From Spirochaetes bacterium RIFOXYC1_FULL_54_7 (lineage in GTDB: Bacteria > Spirochaetota > Spirochaetia > Treponematales > UBA12059): a DNA stretch of 7,941 nt. The notes under the pieces are model-generated. The model ran no database searches, was not told the DNA's origin, and saw only the letters and a list, made by a program, of their open reading frames with translations. The position numbers and the translations under genes are program-made. Below, one piece after another: positions 1 to 6,217 of the stretch (positions are counted from its first letter, which is position 1; the number at the start of each line of letters is the position of its first letter). The stretch is from the NCBI GenBank assembly GCA_001830645.1, contig MIBM01000410.1:28238-36178 (forward strand), written 5' to 3'.

Positions 1-507
1 ATAGTCATGTAGCGTCGAAAGAGTAATATTCTGGCGCCTCAGGACAGGCGATTCGGACAAGCGGGACAGTGTTTCAGGGTCAGACCAGTACGCAAGGTAG
101 TCATCGGTCAAATTTGTTGTCCAAAGTTCGTAGTTTCGTGTCTGGATGACCGTATTCAGATTCTGGATCAGCCGTTTTACATCCACGAAGGTCATTTCCC
201 TCACCTCAGCGCTGACGGTAGTTGGATCAAAAACGATAACTGGAGGTTCGGGTTCAATAATCGTTTCTGGTTCGACTTGGGGCTCAGGTTCCGGTTCAGT
301 AACAGGTTCGGGAGGTGGTGACTCCAGCATTGGTGGCTCGATACTGGGGACAGCCTCCTCGACAATCACGGTTTCCGTCTGTAGTTCAGTGTCCTGGGAA
401 ACTGGTTCTGCTTGTTCAGGGGGGACAGCAACGCAGTTAGCCAGCATCAGGATTGCGGCCAGAGGAAGAAACATGAATTTATCTGGTGATACTCGAATTG
501 TACCCAT
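1..507 (-). CDS. Pro/Glu-rich lipoprotein, N-terminal part (runs off left edge)
   Basis: Reading the minus strand from the ATG at 507-505 gives 169 codons with no stop before the window edge, so the C-terminus is missing. Residues 1-25 look like a lipoprotein signal: Arg5 and Lys10, a hydrophobic core at about 11-23, then lipobox L-A-N-C with Cys25 as the predicted lipidated residue. Residues 53-89 are a low-complexity linker rich in Glu-Pro, probably a flexible tether from the membrane. Residues 100-169 are a normally composed, probably folded segment (motifs FVDVKRLIQNLN, NYELWTTNLTDDYLAYWSDP). It resembles hypothetical spirochaetal lipoproteins, but I cannot name a function. A good promoter (538-516) would start transcription within about 3 nt of this ATG. 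The alternative start at 474 (Met12) would lose both positive charges of the signal peptide and also has no clear ribosome binding site. Confidence 0.85.
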   Translation of the reverse strand, partial: MGTIRVSPDKFMFLPLAAILMLANCVAVPPEQAEPVSQDTELQTETVIVEEAVPSIEPPMLESPPPEPVTEPEPEPQVEPETIIEPEPPVIVFDPTTVSAEVREMTFVDVKRLIQNLNTVIQTRNYELWTTNLTDDYLAYWSDPETLSRLSESPVLRRQNITLSTLHDY

Positions 508-515
508 AATCAGAT

Positions 516-543
516 AGTATACCTATCGTACCACGTTTGTCAA
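516..543 (-). promoter_or_regulatory. Sigma70-type promoter for the leftward lipoprotein gene
   Basis: On the minus strand the -35 box is TTGACA (543-538), then a 16-nt spacer, then the -10 box TATACT (521-516). An A/T tract (TTTTAAAA, 554-561) lies just upstream and could act as an UP element. The predicted start of transcription is about 507-511, at or next to the ATG at 507, so the message would be leaderless or nearly so. The match is seen in the sequence; promoter activity is inferred. Confidence 0.7.
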
Positions 544-621
544 AAACAGCCTCTTTTAAAATCTCATGGCGCTTTCATCTGATCTACAAGTAAGCCAATC
601 CTGGGTTTCAGCCGTTTTTTA

Positions 622-650
622 TTGATGATCCATCTCTTTTGAAGTATGAT
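622..650 (+). promoter_or_regulatory. Sigma70-type promoter for the galK-like/surE operon
   Basis: TTGATG (622-627), a 17-nt spacer and TATGAT (645-650), with a T-tract at 615-620 upstream. The predicted transcription start is about 656-658, only 5-7 nt before the ATG at 663. If the real translation start is instead the ATG at 687, the leader would be about 30 nt. It is divergent to the lipoprotein promoter, the -35 boxes being about 80 bp apart, so a shared regulator is possible but no clear operator is seen. Confidence 0.6.
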
Positions 651-662
651 AGGCAATAATAT

Positions 663-1820
663 ATGAAGACGGCGGAACCAGCACGTATGGATATAGCACA
701 GTTGCACCGCATCGAATACGAAGCTCCGCCGGAGGTGATAGTCTCGGCACCAGGCGTTGTACGTCTTATTGGCGAGCATACTGCCAATGCCGATGGTTGT
801 TTTCTAGCCCTTCCATTCAATCACCGCTTGGCAATCGCCCTTTCACCCCGTCGTGATTCTTCTATCAGATTCTACGCAGCAGACCTGAATGAACGAAAAC
901 GTACCAACATATCGAACCTCAAATATAAACGCGAGGATCGCTGGTCCAACTATGTCAAAGGTGCACTGGCAATCCGAGCCGCTGAAGGCTCGCTGTCCCG
1001 GGGCTTCAACATCACCTTATGGGGTGATATCCCAATGGATCTCGGTCTTGGGTCAGCGGCTGCCCTCACCTGTGTCGCAGTCCGGGCTGTAGCGATCGCA
1101 ACTGGCGTCGATCATGGCGATGAAGCCCTCGAACGGGATGTGGTGGCAGTAGACAGGCTTTACTTCGAACGGCAGTCGAGAGTATCTGATTACCTGGCTA
1201 CCATTAGATCGAGCGAGTTTACACTTATCCATGTAGATGCGGGTACAGCCAAGACAGAGGCAATACCCTTGCCCTTCGGGTCCACTCGTGTCCTTCTTAC
1301 GGATTCACGGGTACCGCGACCGCCGGTAGATACTGAACTTGCCACCCGCACTGCTGATTGTGCAAAAGGTCTGTCGATACTCGGAGGCGCTTCCAAGGGA
1401 CTCAGGGCTTATGATATCAATGATCTTGAAGAATACATGGGCATCATGCCTGAACATATACGACGCCACTGTTCTTTTTATCTCGACGAGATCCTCAGGG
1501 TACGGGAAGCAAAGGAAGCTGCCTTGCACGGCGATCTCCTGTCATTCTCCAAAACCCTGAACCGTTCGCAGACAGGCTTGCGGAACCATTATGAAATTTC
1601 ATGTCCGGAAGTAGATTGGCTCGTCAAACGATCTCTGGAAATCGATGGTGTCCATGCAAGCCGTCTGACCGGCAAAGGTTTCGGCGGCTGTATTGTTACA
1701 ATTCTTGAAAATGATTCCATAGACGAATACCGGCAGCGGCTTGATGAATATGAGCGTATTTTCGGTTTCAAACCGGTAGTATGGGATATTGAACCTGGCT
1801 CCGGCATGATGATTCACTAA
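663..1820 (+). CDS. Galactokinase-family GHMP kinase with altered sugar site
   Basis: This is a 385-residue GHMP-superfamily kinase, about the usual length of galactokinase, expected to be cytoplasmic and to phosphorylate a sugar or related small molecule with ATP. Seen motifs: N-terminal galactokinase-type signature at 28-45 (APGVVRLIGEHTANADG), galactokinase-like WSNYVKGA at 94-101, phosphate-binding motif PMDLGLGSAAA at 124-134, an S-D-Y segment with Asp176 at the expected catalytic-base position, and the C-terminal glycine motif RLTGKGFGGCIV at 334-345. In canonical galactokinases the first motif reads GRVNLIGEHTDYN; here the Arg is Val32 and the sugar-contacting Asp is Ala41, while Glu38 and His39 remain. 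The substrate may therefore not be galactose, and I give no gene symbol. It leads a four-gene operon; surE follows after 14 nt. The start at 663 has only a weak AGG upstream; Met9 (ATG at 687), preceded by GGCGGA at 671-676, is a credible alternative. Confidence 0.9.
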   Translation: MKTAEPARMDIAQLHRIEYEAPPEVIVSAPGVVRLIGEHTANADGCFLALPFNHRLAIALSPRRDSSIRFYAADLNERKRTNISNLKYKREDRWSNYVKGALAIRAAEGSLSRGFNITLWGDIPMDLGLGSAAALTCVAVRAVAIATGVDHGDEALERDVVAVDRLYFERQSRVSDYLATIRSSEFTLIHVDAGTAKTEAIPLPFGSTRVLLTDSRVPRPPVDTELATRTADCAKGLSILGGASKGLRAYDINDLEEYMGIMPEHIRRHCSFYLDEILRVREAKEAALHGDLLSFSKTLNRSQTGLRNHYEISCPEVDWLVKRSLEIDGVHASRLTGKGFGGCIVTILENDSIDEYRQRLDEYERIFGFKPVVWDIEPGSGMMIH

Positions 1821-1834
1821 GGCCTGGAGATGAT

Positions 1835-2590
1835 ATGAGAATTCTTCTTACCAATGATGATGGCTATATGGCTGCAGGTATAATAGCTCTGGATAGTTCC
1901 CTTTCCCGGGAGCATGAAGTCTGGATTCTAGCTCCGGATGGTGAACGTTCCGGTATGAGTCATGCTCTGTCCTTGCGTCACCCGCTTAAAATACGCAAAA
2001 TTTCAGACCGCCACTACACTTGTTCGGGTACTCCTGCTGATTGTGTCATCCTGGCAGCCCAAGGTGTACTGCCATTCAAACCAGACATCATTGTATCGGG
2101 CATCAATCGCGGACCAAACCTGGGAACCGATCTTGTCTATTCCGGTACTGCTGCCGCTGCACGGCAGGCCTCCATGATCGGATTGCCGGGTATTGCGGTT
2201 TCGCTGGCTTCCTATGTTGATCCGTACAGGTATAATGCCTTGGCTAACCTTCTAGCGATCAATCTAGACGATTTCATCGGCCTATGGAGTCCTGATGTCT
2301 TTCTGAACCTGAATGCTCCTGATGTCCCGGATGGTACGATATACGAAATTGAGGAAACGGTACCCAGTAGAAGACGCTACAGGGATACGCTTAAGTTTTT
2401 TGATGGCCCCGATGGATACACCTACTGTTTTTTCGGAGAGGGTACCATCGAAACGGATCCAGAAACCGGAACCGATGAGGATGCCGTGCGCCGTGGTTTT
2501 GCATCCTTGACCAGGATTGCTGTCTATCCACACGCCGTGGGCGAGGTTGCCGGCTTGCCTCGTAATGTCGAACTAGAGGTGCCGCGGTGA
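1835..2590 (+). CDS. surE: 5'/3'-nucleotidase SurE
   Basis: SurE is a cytoplasmic, divalent-metal-dependent phosphatase that dephosphorylates nucleoside 5'- and 3'-monophosphates and, in some species, short polyphosphate. The 251-residue length is typical. The N-terminus MRILLTNDDG carries the metal-binding Asp8 and Asp9. Ser39 lies in the RSGMSH loop and Asn91 in VSGINRGPNLG, giving the complete D-D-S-N metal site of the family. Further conserved segments are SGTPADCV (64-71) and YSGTAAAARQA. A GGAG at 1826-1829 lies 5 nt before the ATG, which fixes the start. The gene is 14 nt after the kinase and ends in a GTGA overlap with the TPR gene, so it is co-transcribed and probably translationally coupled. 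In many bacteria surE sits with pcm (protein isoaspartate repair); that partner is absent here. Confidence 0.97.
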   Translation: MRILLTNDDGYMAAGIIALDSSLSREHEVWILAPDGERSGMSHALSLRHPLKIRKISDRHYTCSGTPADCVILAAQGVLPFKPDIIVSGINRGPNLGTDLVYSGTAAAARQASMIGLPGIAVSLASYVDPYRYNALANLLAINLDDFIGLWSPDVFLNLNAPDVPDGTIYEIEETVPSRRRYRDTLKFFDGPDGYTYCFFGEGTIETDPETGTDEDAVRRGFASLTRIAVYPHAVGEVAGLPRNVELEVPR

Positions 2591-3282
2591 AAAAAGTGAA
2601 GTCTGCCTCGTCGATCATCGCAAGAGCAATGGCCGAATACAAGGCAAAGGACTACGAAACAGCCCTTGTCACGCTTTCTGCAGCACCGGTAGACGAAAAT
2701 GATTACCTCGAACTGGCGTATCTACTTGGATTATGCCATGTGCGACTCGAACGCTTTGACGAAGCCTTATTGTATTTGGAACAGGTTGTCACCTCGGGAA
2801 GTGAGGACGAGCGCACCAGGCAATGCCGCCTTACCCTTGCCTATGTCTACAGTGTTACAGGCAGAACTAAGCTCGCGGAATATGAACTTCGAAAACTTCT
2901 TGACTCTACTGGTGGTCCCTCAGTTCAAATCTGCTCAGCCTTGGCCTATGTACAATGGGTGCAGGGCAAGCGTGATGAAGCTCTTTCATGGTATGTAAAA
3001 GCACTTGAATACGATCCTGAAAACCTGAATGCCCTGAACGGATACGGCTACCTTCTGGCCTGTACTGGCAAGGATCTAAAAAAGGCGCTTACCTGTTGCA
3101 GGAAAGCCCTTGATGGTGATCCCGGAAACCCAGCATATTCCGATTCCCTGGGGTGGGCTTACTTCCAGCTGGGAATGCTCGGTGAAGCCGGCCCTTATCT
3201 GCAGTCGGCCGCTGAGCTTCTTGCGGATCATCCAGATGTTATCAAGCACCTGAAGGCTTTCAGGAAGGTTACACAGTCATGA
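2587..3282 (+). CDS. Cytoplasmic TPR-repeat protein
   Basis: A 231-residue protein made almost entirely of tetratricopeptide-like helical pairs, at about 40-73, 78-108, 113-144, 146-181 and 183-213, with a possible degenerate one at 9-34. The consensus is clearest in ALSWYVKALEYDPENLNALNGYGYLL and in the DSLGWAYFQLGMLGEAGPYLQ segment. There is no signal peptide or membrane segment, so it is probably a cytoplasmic protein-protein scaffold; its partner cannot be read from sequence. The start is a GTG at 2587 that overlaps the surE stop (GTGA), with AGAGGT at 2575-2580 as ribosome binding site. It ends in an ATGA overlap with the exported TPR/NHL gene, implying coupled translation and similar expression of both. 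A pair of neighbouring TPR genes suggests related function, but that is inference. Confidence 0.9.
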   Translation: MKKVKSASSIIARAMAEYKAKDYETALVTLSAAPVDENDYLELAYLLGLCHVRLERFDEALLYLEQVVTSGSEDERTRQCRLTLAYVYSVTGRTKLAEYELRKLLDSTGGPSVQICSALAYVQWVQGKRDEALSWYVKALEYDPENLNALNGYGYLLACTGKDLKKALTCCRKALDGDPGNPAYSDSLGWAYFQLGMLGEAGPYLQSAAELLADHPDVIKHLKAFRKVTQS

Positions 3283-5363
3283 CCCCACAAAAAGCAGGTC
3301 ATTCTATGTGGCTGCTGCTACTGCTTGCTGTCTGTACGGGCACTGCCGGTGCCCAATTCATCTACCGTATCGAATCCCCCCTTGGAAGGGATGCCTTCAG
3401 GACCGGCGTTGAGGCTTACCATCGAGGCCGGTACGCGGAATCCCTGTTATCCTTTGAGAAAACCCTCATTGACTCTCCCCAGGATGCTCTTGGACTGTTC
3501 TGGCTGGGGAAAGCCTACTACCGTTTGGGTCTTTCAACCACAGCCATTGACCGCTGGGAAGAGGCTGTGGTATATGCAGGCCCAAGCCCCTATGTGCAGT
3601 CCCGTATCGAAATGGCTGGCGGCATGTATGCTCCAGAAAGGACAGGATTCGCCCCACGTTATGTACGGGTCGCCGAAGTAGCCGGTAAAACCGGTCAGGA
3701 TACAAGATTCAATAGACCCACATGGATAGAACCACGTCCTGATGGCTCGATAATCCTCGTAAGTCATGGAACAAACGACCTTCTGTTCATCGATGCGAAT
3801 GGTCAGATCATCCAGCGTGTACAGGGTGGCAGTTCTGGCTTCGACCGTCCATTCGCCTGTGCTGTGATGGAAGATGGTTCTATATTCCTTAGTGAATTCC
3901 AGGCTGACAGGTTGGTTCATCTCAGTCCTGAAGGGCGGATCATTGGCTACGCGGAATCCAGTTCCGGCTCTTCCCGCCTTTCTGGTCCCCAGTACCTGGC
4001 CTCGGATGGTTTCGGCTATGTCTATGCAAGTGATGCAGGTTCGGGGCGCATACTAAAATATGCAACCGACGGGTCTTGGGTACTATCGTTCGGTGGTCGA
4101 AGTCCCATATTTAATGGCCTCAAGCTACCTACCGGTATTGCCGTGATAGATGAAAAAATATACGTAGCCGATGCGTTCATGAAGTTGGTTTTCATCTTCG
4201 ACACCTATGGAAATTATCTTGGACAAGTGCCATCCAGCCGGCTGGATGGCCCCGAAGGTATGCGTCCGGTAGAGGGGCGGCTACTACTCGCCGACGGCTC
4301 CCGGATAGTGCTTCTGGATCCTGAATCTGGTTCAATCAAAGAGTTATACAGATCCGAACGCCGGAATCCACATCTGGTATCCGCCGCCTTTGATGCAAAC
4401 GGAGACCTTCTTTTTACCGATTTTGATGCATCCGAGCTGGTATACAGTTCCGATCCTCAGACACGTTACGCAGGTCTTTCTGTCGAGGTCCTCCGTGTCT
4501 ACAGTGACAACTTCCCACAGATAAGTATGGATGTCACTGTCAAGGATAGGGCAGGAATGCCTATGACAGGGTTGGGATCATCGAATTTTTATATCGCTGA
4601 GCGAGTACGCCGCACTGAAAGGCGGATAGAAGGAGAAAAGTCAGTTGATGTCGTGATGGAATCAATACTCCCCACCAAGGGTTATGCTTTTGGAGGAACA
4701 CTCGATGCATCAACCCGAATCGACAGCATCATTCTTGTTGAAGGTTCTTCCGGAATGCAAAGCCTCCGTCTCGAGGCCAGGGATGTCCTGAGTGATTTTT
4801 ATGCCAGTCTAGGGACAGATGCCTCCGTCGGACTTATACTGGCGGGCACCTCAGCCCAACCGGCTGTGACTGGGGGTCTTGGACCTTTGACTGCGACTCT
4901 TCTGAACATGAAGGGTTTCGATTCCTGGCGATTCGATACGGGACTGCGGTTGGCGGCAGGAAGCCTTGGGGCAAGTGCAGGTCGGCGTGCTGTTATCTAT
5001 CTTACAACTGGATCAGCCAATGAAGGCCTTCTTGACGGACCATCTCTTAAAGAACTCGCATCCTTGCTCGGGGCAAACAGCATTTCATTCCATGCCATAG
5101 TAATAGGTCAAAATATTGTATCTCCTGTCATTGAATATCTGGCAGGAGCCAGTGGTGGCTCTGTAATCAGGGCAGCTAGACCGGAAGGCCTGGCTGCCAT
5201 TGCGAGTGAGATCAGGACAGCTCCGACTGGTAGCTATAGATTATCTTTTATTTCAAGCGCTGATGATGGTTTCGGTCGTACCTATCTGCCTTTCGGGGTT
5301 GAGGCCTACCTCAGGGATCGTTCCGGCAAGGATGAAACAGGCTACTTCGCACCTCTGCGTTGA
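3279..5363 (+). CDS. Exported TPR + NHL beta-propeller + vWA-like protein
   Basis: A 694-residue envelope protein with several domains. Residues 1-25 form a signal peptide: Lys5, hydrophobic core WLLLLLAV, and an AGA site giving cleavage before Gln26. A Cys at 19 (LAVC) leaves open a non-canonical lipoprotein signal. Residues 37-100 hold two TPR-like units (FRTGVEAYHRGRYAESLLSFEKTL...). Residues about 128-395 are repeated NHL-type blades, with strands such as GRILKYATDGSWVLSFGG and KLVFIFDTYGNYLGQV, consistent with a six-bladed propeller. Residues 400-450 (MDVTVKDRAGMPMTGL) resemble the segment that precedes vWA domains in VWFA-related proteins, and 481-660 look like a vWA/Rossmann fold. The vWA metal site is degenerate: E488-x-S490-x-G492 replaces DxSxS, and Thr577 replaces the usual Asp of LTDG. 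A structural or binding role in periplasm or outer envelope is inferred; no enzymatic motif is seen. Its start overlaps the preceding stop (ATGA). Confidence 0.88.
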   Translation: MTPQKAGHSMWLLLLLAVCTGTAGAQFIYRIESPLGRDAFRTGVEAYHRGRYAESLLSFEKTLIDSPQDALGLFWLGKAYYRLGLSTTAIDRWEEAVVYAGPSPYVQSRIEMAGGMYAPERTGFAPRYVRVAEVAGKTGQDTRFNRPTWIEPRPDGSIILVSHGTNDLLFIDANGQIIQRVQGGSSGFDRPFACAVMEDGSIFLSEFQADRLVHLSPEGRIIGYAESSSGSSRLSGPQYLASDGFGYVYASDAGSGRILKYATDGSWVLSFGGRSPIFNGLKLPTGIAVIDEKIYVADAFMKLVFIFDTYGNYLGQVPSSRLDGPEGMRPVEGRLLLADGSRIVLLDPESGSIKELYRSERRNPHLVSAAFDANGDLLFTDFDASELVYSSDPQTRYAGLSVEVLRVYSDNFPQISMDVTVKDRAGMPMTGLGSSNFYIAERVRRTERRIEGEKSVDVVMESILPTKGYAFGGTLDASTRIDSIILVEGSSGMQSLRLEARDVLSDFYASLGTDASVGLILAGTSAQPAVTGGLGPLTATLLNMKGFDSWRFDTGLRLAAGSLGASAGRRAVIYLTTGSANEGLLDGPSLKELASLLGANSISFHAIVIGQNIVSPVIEYLAGASGGSVIRAARPEGLAAIASEIRTAPTGSYRLSFISSADDGFGRTYLPFGVEAYLRDRSGKDETGYFAPLR

Positions 5364-5378
5364 TAATACCAGGAGTGC

Positions 5379-5407
5379 TTGACGTGATTGGACGTATTGG
5401 CTATAGT
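5379..5407 (+). promoter_or_regulatory. tRNA-unit promoter
   Basis: TTGACG (5379-5384), an exactly 17-nt spacer and TATAGT (5402-5407). Transcription should start at about 5412-5415, leaving a leader of about 8-11 nt before tRNA-Thr. It begins only 15 nt after the stop of the preceding gene, and no terminator separates them, so operon read-through into the tRNAs is also possible. Confidence 0.75.
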
Positions 5408-5422
5408 CGTCATCGTTCAGAC

Positions 5423-5495
5423 GCCATCTTAGCTCAGTTGGCAGAGCGCGTGACTTGTAATCTCGAGGTCCTCGGTTCGATTCCGAGAGATGGCT
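5423..5495 (+). tRNA. tRNA-Thr (anticodon UGU)
   Basis: A 73-nt cloverleaf. The acceptor stem GCCATCT (5423-5429) pairs fully with AGATGGC (5488-5494), followed by discriminator T5495. The D arm is GCTC/GAGC with an 8-nt loop. The anticodon stem 5449-5453/5461-5465 encloses loop CTTGTAA with anticodon TGT at 5456-5458, which reads ACA and other ACN codons. The T arm is CTCGG, TTCGATT, CCGAG. The anticodon stem contains one T-T mismatch (5451 with 5463, positions 29-41). The 3' CCA is not encoded and must be added by a nucleotidyltransferase. Confidence 0.95.
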
Positions 5496-5528
5496 CAAGC
5501 CAATGGATGGCACGATCTGAAAAAGTAC

Positions 5529-5610
5529 GGAGAGATTCCCGAGTGGTCAAAGGGGGCAGACTGTAAATCTGTTGGCTCAGCCTTCGAAGGTTCAAATCCT
5601 TCTCTCTCCA
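5529..5610 (+). tRNA. tRNA-Tyr (anticodon GUA)
   Basis: An 82-nt class II tRNA. The acceptor stem GGAGAGA (5529-5535) pairs with TCTCTCC (5603-5609), followed by discriminator A5610. The anticodon arm GCAGA/TCTGT (one G-T wobble) encloses loop CTGTAAA with anticodon GTA at 5563-5565. A long variable arm (5573-5585) has a GGC/GCC mini-stem, as expected for bacterial tRNA-Tyr. The T arm is GAAGG, TTCAAAT, CCTTC. CCA is not encoded. It lies 33 nt after tRNA-Thr and is presumably cut from the same transcript. The Thr-Tyr pairing is common in bacteria, often followed by Gly-Thr and tuf, which are missing here. Confidence 0.96.
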
Positions 5611-5616
5611 TAGATC

Positions 5617-5638
5617 GCCGCCGAAAGGCGGCTTTTTT
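5617..5638 (+). terminator. Intrinsic terminator after the tRNA pair
   Basis: A perfect 6-bp G/C stem GCCGCC (5617-5622) and GGCGGC (5627-5632) with a GAAA tetraloop, followed directly by six T (5633-5638). It sits 6 nt after tRNA-Tyr and closes the tRNA unit, and probably the upstream operon too. Confidence 0.93.
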
Positions 5639-5692
5639 GATTTTCCGCCTTCCGATCATACGTTGAAGTAATACCTTAAGGAACGAGAAATC

Positions 5693-6217
5693 ATGAACGA
5701 TCCATTCTATATCGAAGGATTGCGTTTCGGTTGTACCGCTTGCTCAAAATGCTGCAGACATGAACCAGGCTTCGTATTCCTGTCATCGAATGATATTTTG
5801 CGCCTTATGGACGCCACAGGGCTTGCCTTTCGGGATTTTCTGATTAAATTTACGAGGACTGTTGATTTGGGAACCGGACTTGCCATCAGTCTTCTGGAAA
5901 CAAATCGCTTTGATTGCATCTTCTGGAATGAGGGATGTTCTGTCTATCCTGCAAGACCTCTGCAGTGTTCCACCTATCCATTTTGGGAGAGGATAGTCGA
6001 ATCCAGAAAGTCCTGGCTGGTAGAAGCAGAAGATTGTCCAGGTATGGGTTCTGGTCCTCTCGTTTCGATGGAGCTTATCGACGAACTGCTCGCACGTCGC
6101 TGGAAGCATCCACCAGTTTTAGTTCCATACGGATATACGCTGGAGAACATAAATGAAAATTCGATTCTGGGGAGTGCGCGGATCACTGCCAACACCTCTG
6201 ACTCCATCGAGTCTTAA
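5693..6217 (+). CDS. YkgJ-family cysteine-cluster protein
   Basis: A 174-residue cytoplasmic protein with the eight-cysteine pattern of the YkgJ/CxxCxxCC family, thought to bind zinc or iron (family annotation; biochemical role little known). The N-terminal cluster is C14-x2-C17-x2-C20-C21. The second half has C75, C82 in GCSVYPARPLQC, C92 followed by STYPFW, and C115 in EDCPGM. The RP..C..YPF segment is the family hallmark. AAGGA at 5678-5682 lies upstream of the ATG. No convincing promoter is visible between the terminator and the start. The last 65 nt (from 6153) overlap the next gene in another reading frame; the C-terminal tail encoded there, after about residue 153, has no visible family motif. 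The tight link to a metallohydrolase hints at a role in metal handling for it, which is inference only. Confidence 0.9.
   Translation: MNDPFYIEGLRFGCTACSKCCRHEPGFVFLSSNDILRLMDATGLAFRDFLIKFTRTVDLGTGLAISLLETNRFDCIFWNEGCSVYPARPLQCSTYPFWERIVESRKSWLVEAEDCPGMGSGPLVSMELIDELLARRWKHPPVLVPYGYTLENINENSILGSARITANTSDSIES
6142..6145 (+). promoter_or_regulatory. Ribosome binding site that fixes the MBL gene start
   Basis: GGAG lies 7 nt before the ATG at 6153, inside the preceding cysteine-cluster gene. Together with the family-typical N-terminus MKIRFWGVRGS it shows that the metallohydrolase really starts within its neighbour. Confidence 0.75.

Noticed and set aside
146..517. Plus-strand open frame coding for a Gly/Ser-rich 123-residue protein
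   Set aside because: It is the antisense image of the Glu-Pro-rich part of the lipoprotein gene. The minus strand gives a signal peptide, a lipobox, a folded segment and a promoter, none of which the plus-strand frame has.
564..820. Two short minus-strand open frames over the intergenic region and the start of the kinase gene
   Set aside because: They overlap the kinase's conserved signature in antisense, have no ribosome binding site and show no recognisable composition.
3534..3920. Minus-strand open frame of 128 residues inside the propeller gene
   Set aside because: It is antisense to the TPR/NHL coding region, which is strongly supported by domain content.
5370..5400. Direct repeat GACGT within GACGTGATTGGACGT before the tRNA unit
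   Set aside because: It is only 5 nt, lies in the promoter spacer, and is within chance expectation.
5423..5610. tRNA genes as an integration site of a mobile element
   Set aside because: No integrase, no direct repeat of the tRNA 3' ends and no foreign-looking genes are visible on either side.
5600..5692. Possible promoter for the cysteine-cluster/MBL genes (TTGATT at 5637, TAATAC at 5669)
   Set aside because: The two boxes are 26 nt apart, too far, and no other -35 fits TAATAC. A promoter must exist nearby or read-through must occur, but I cannot place it.
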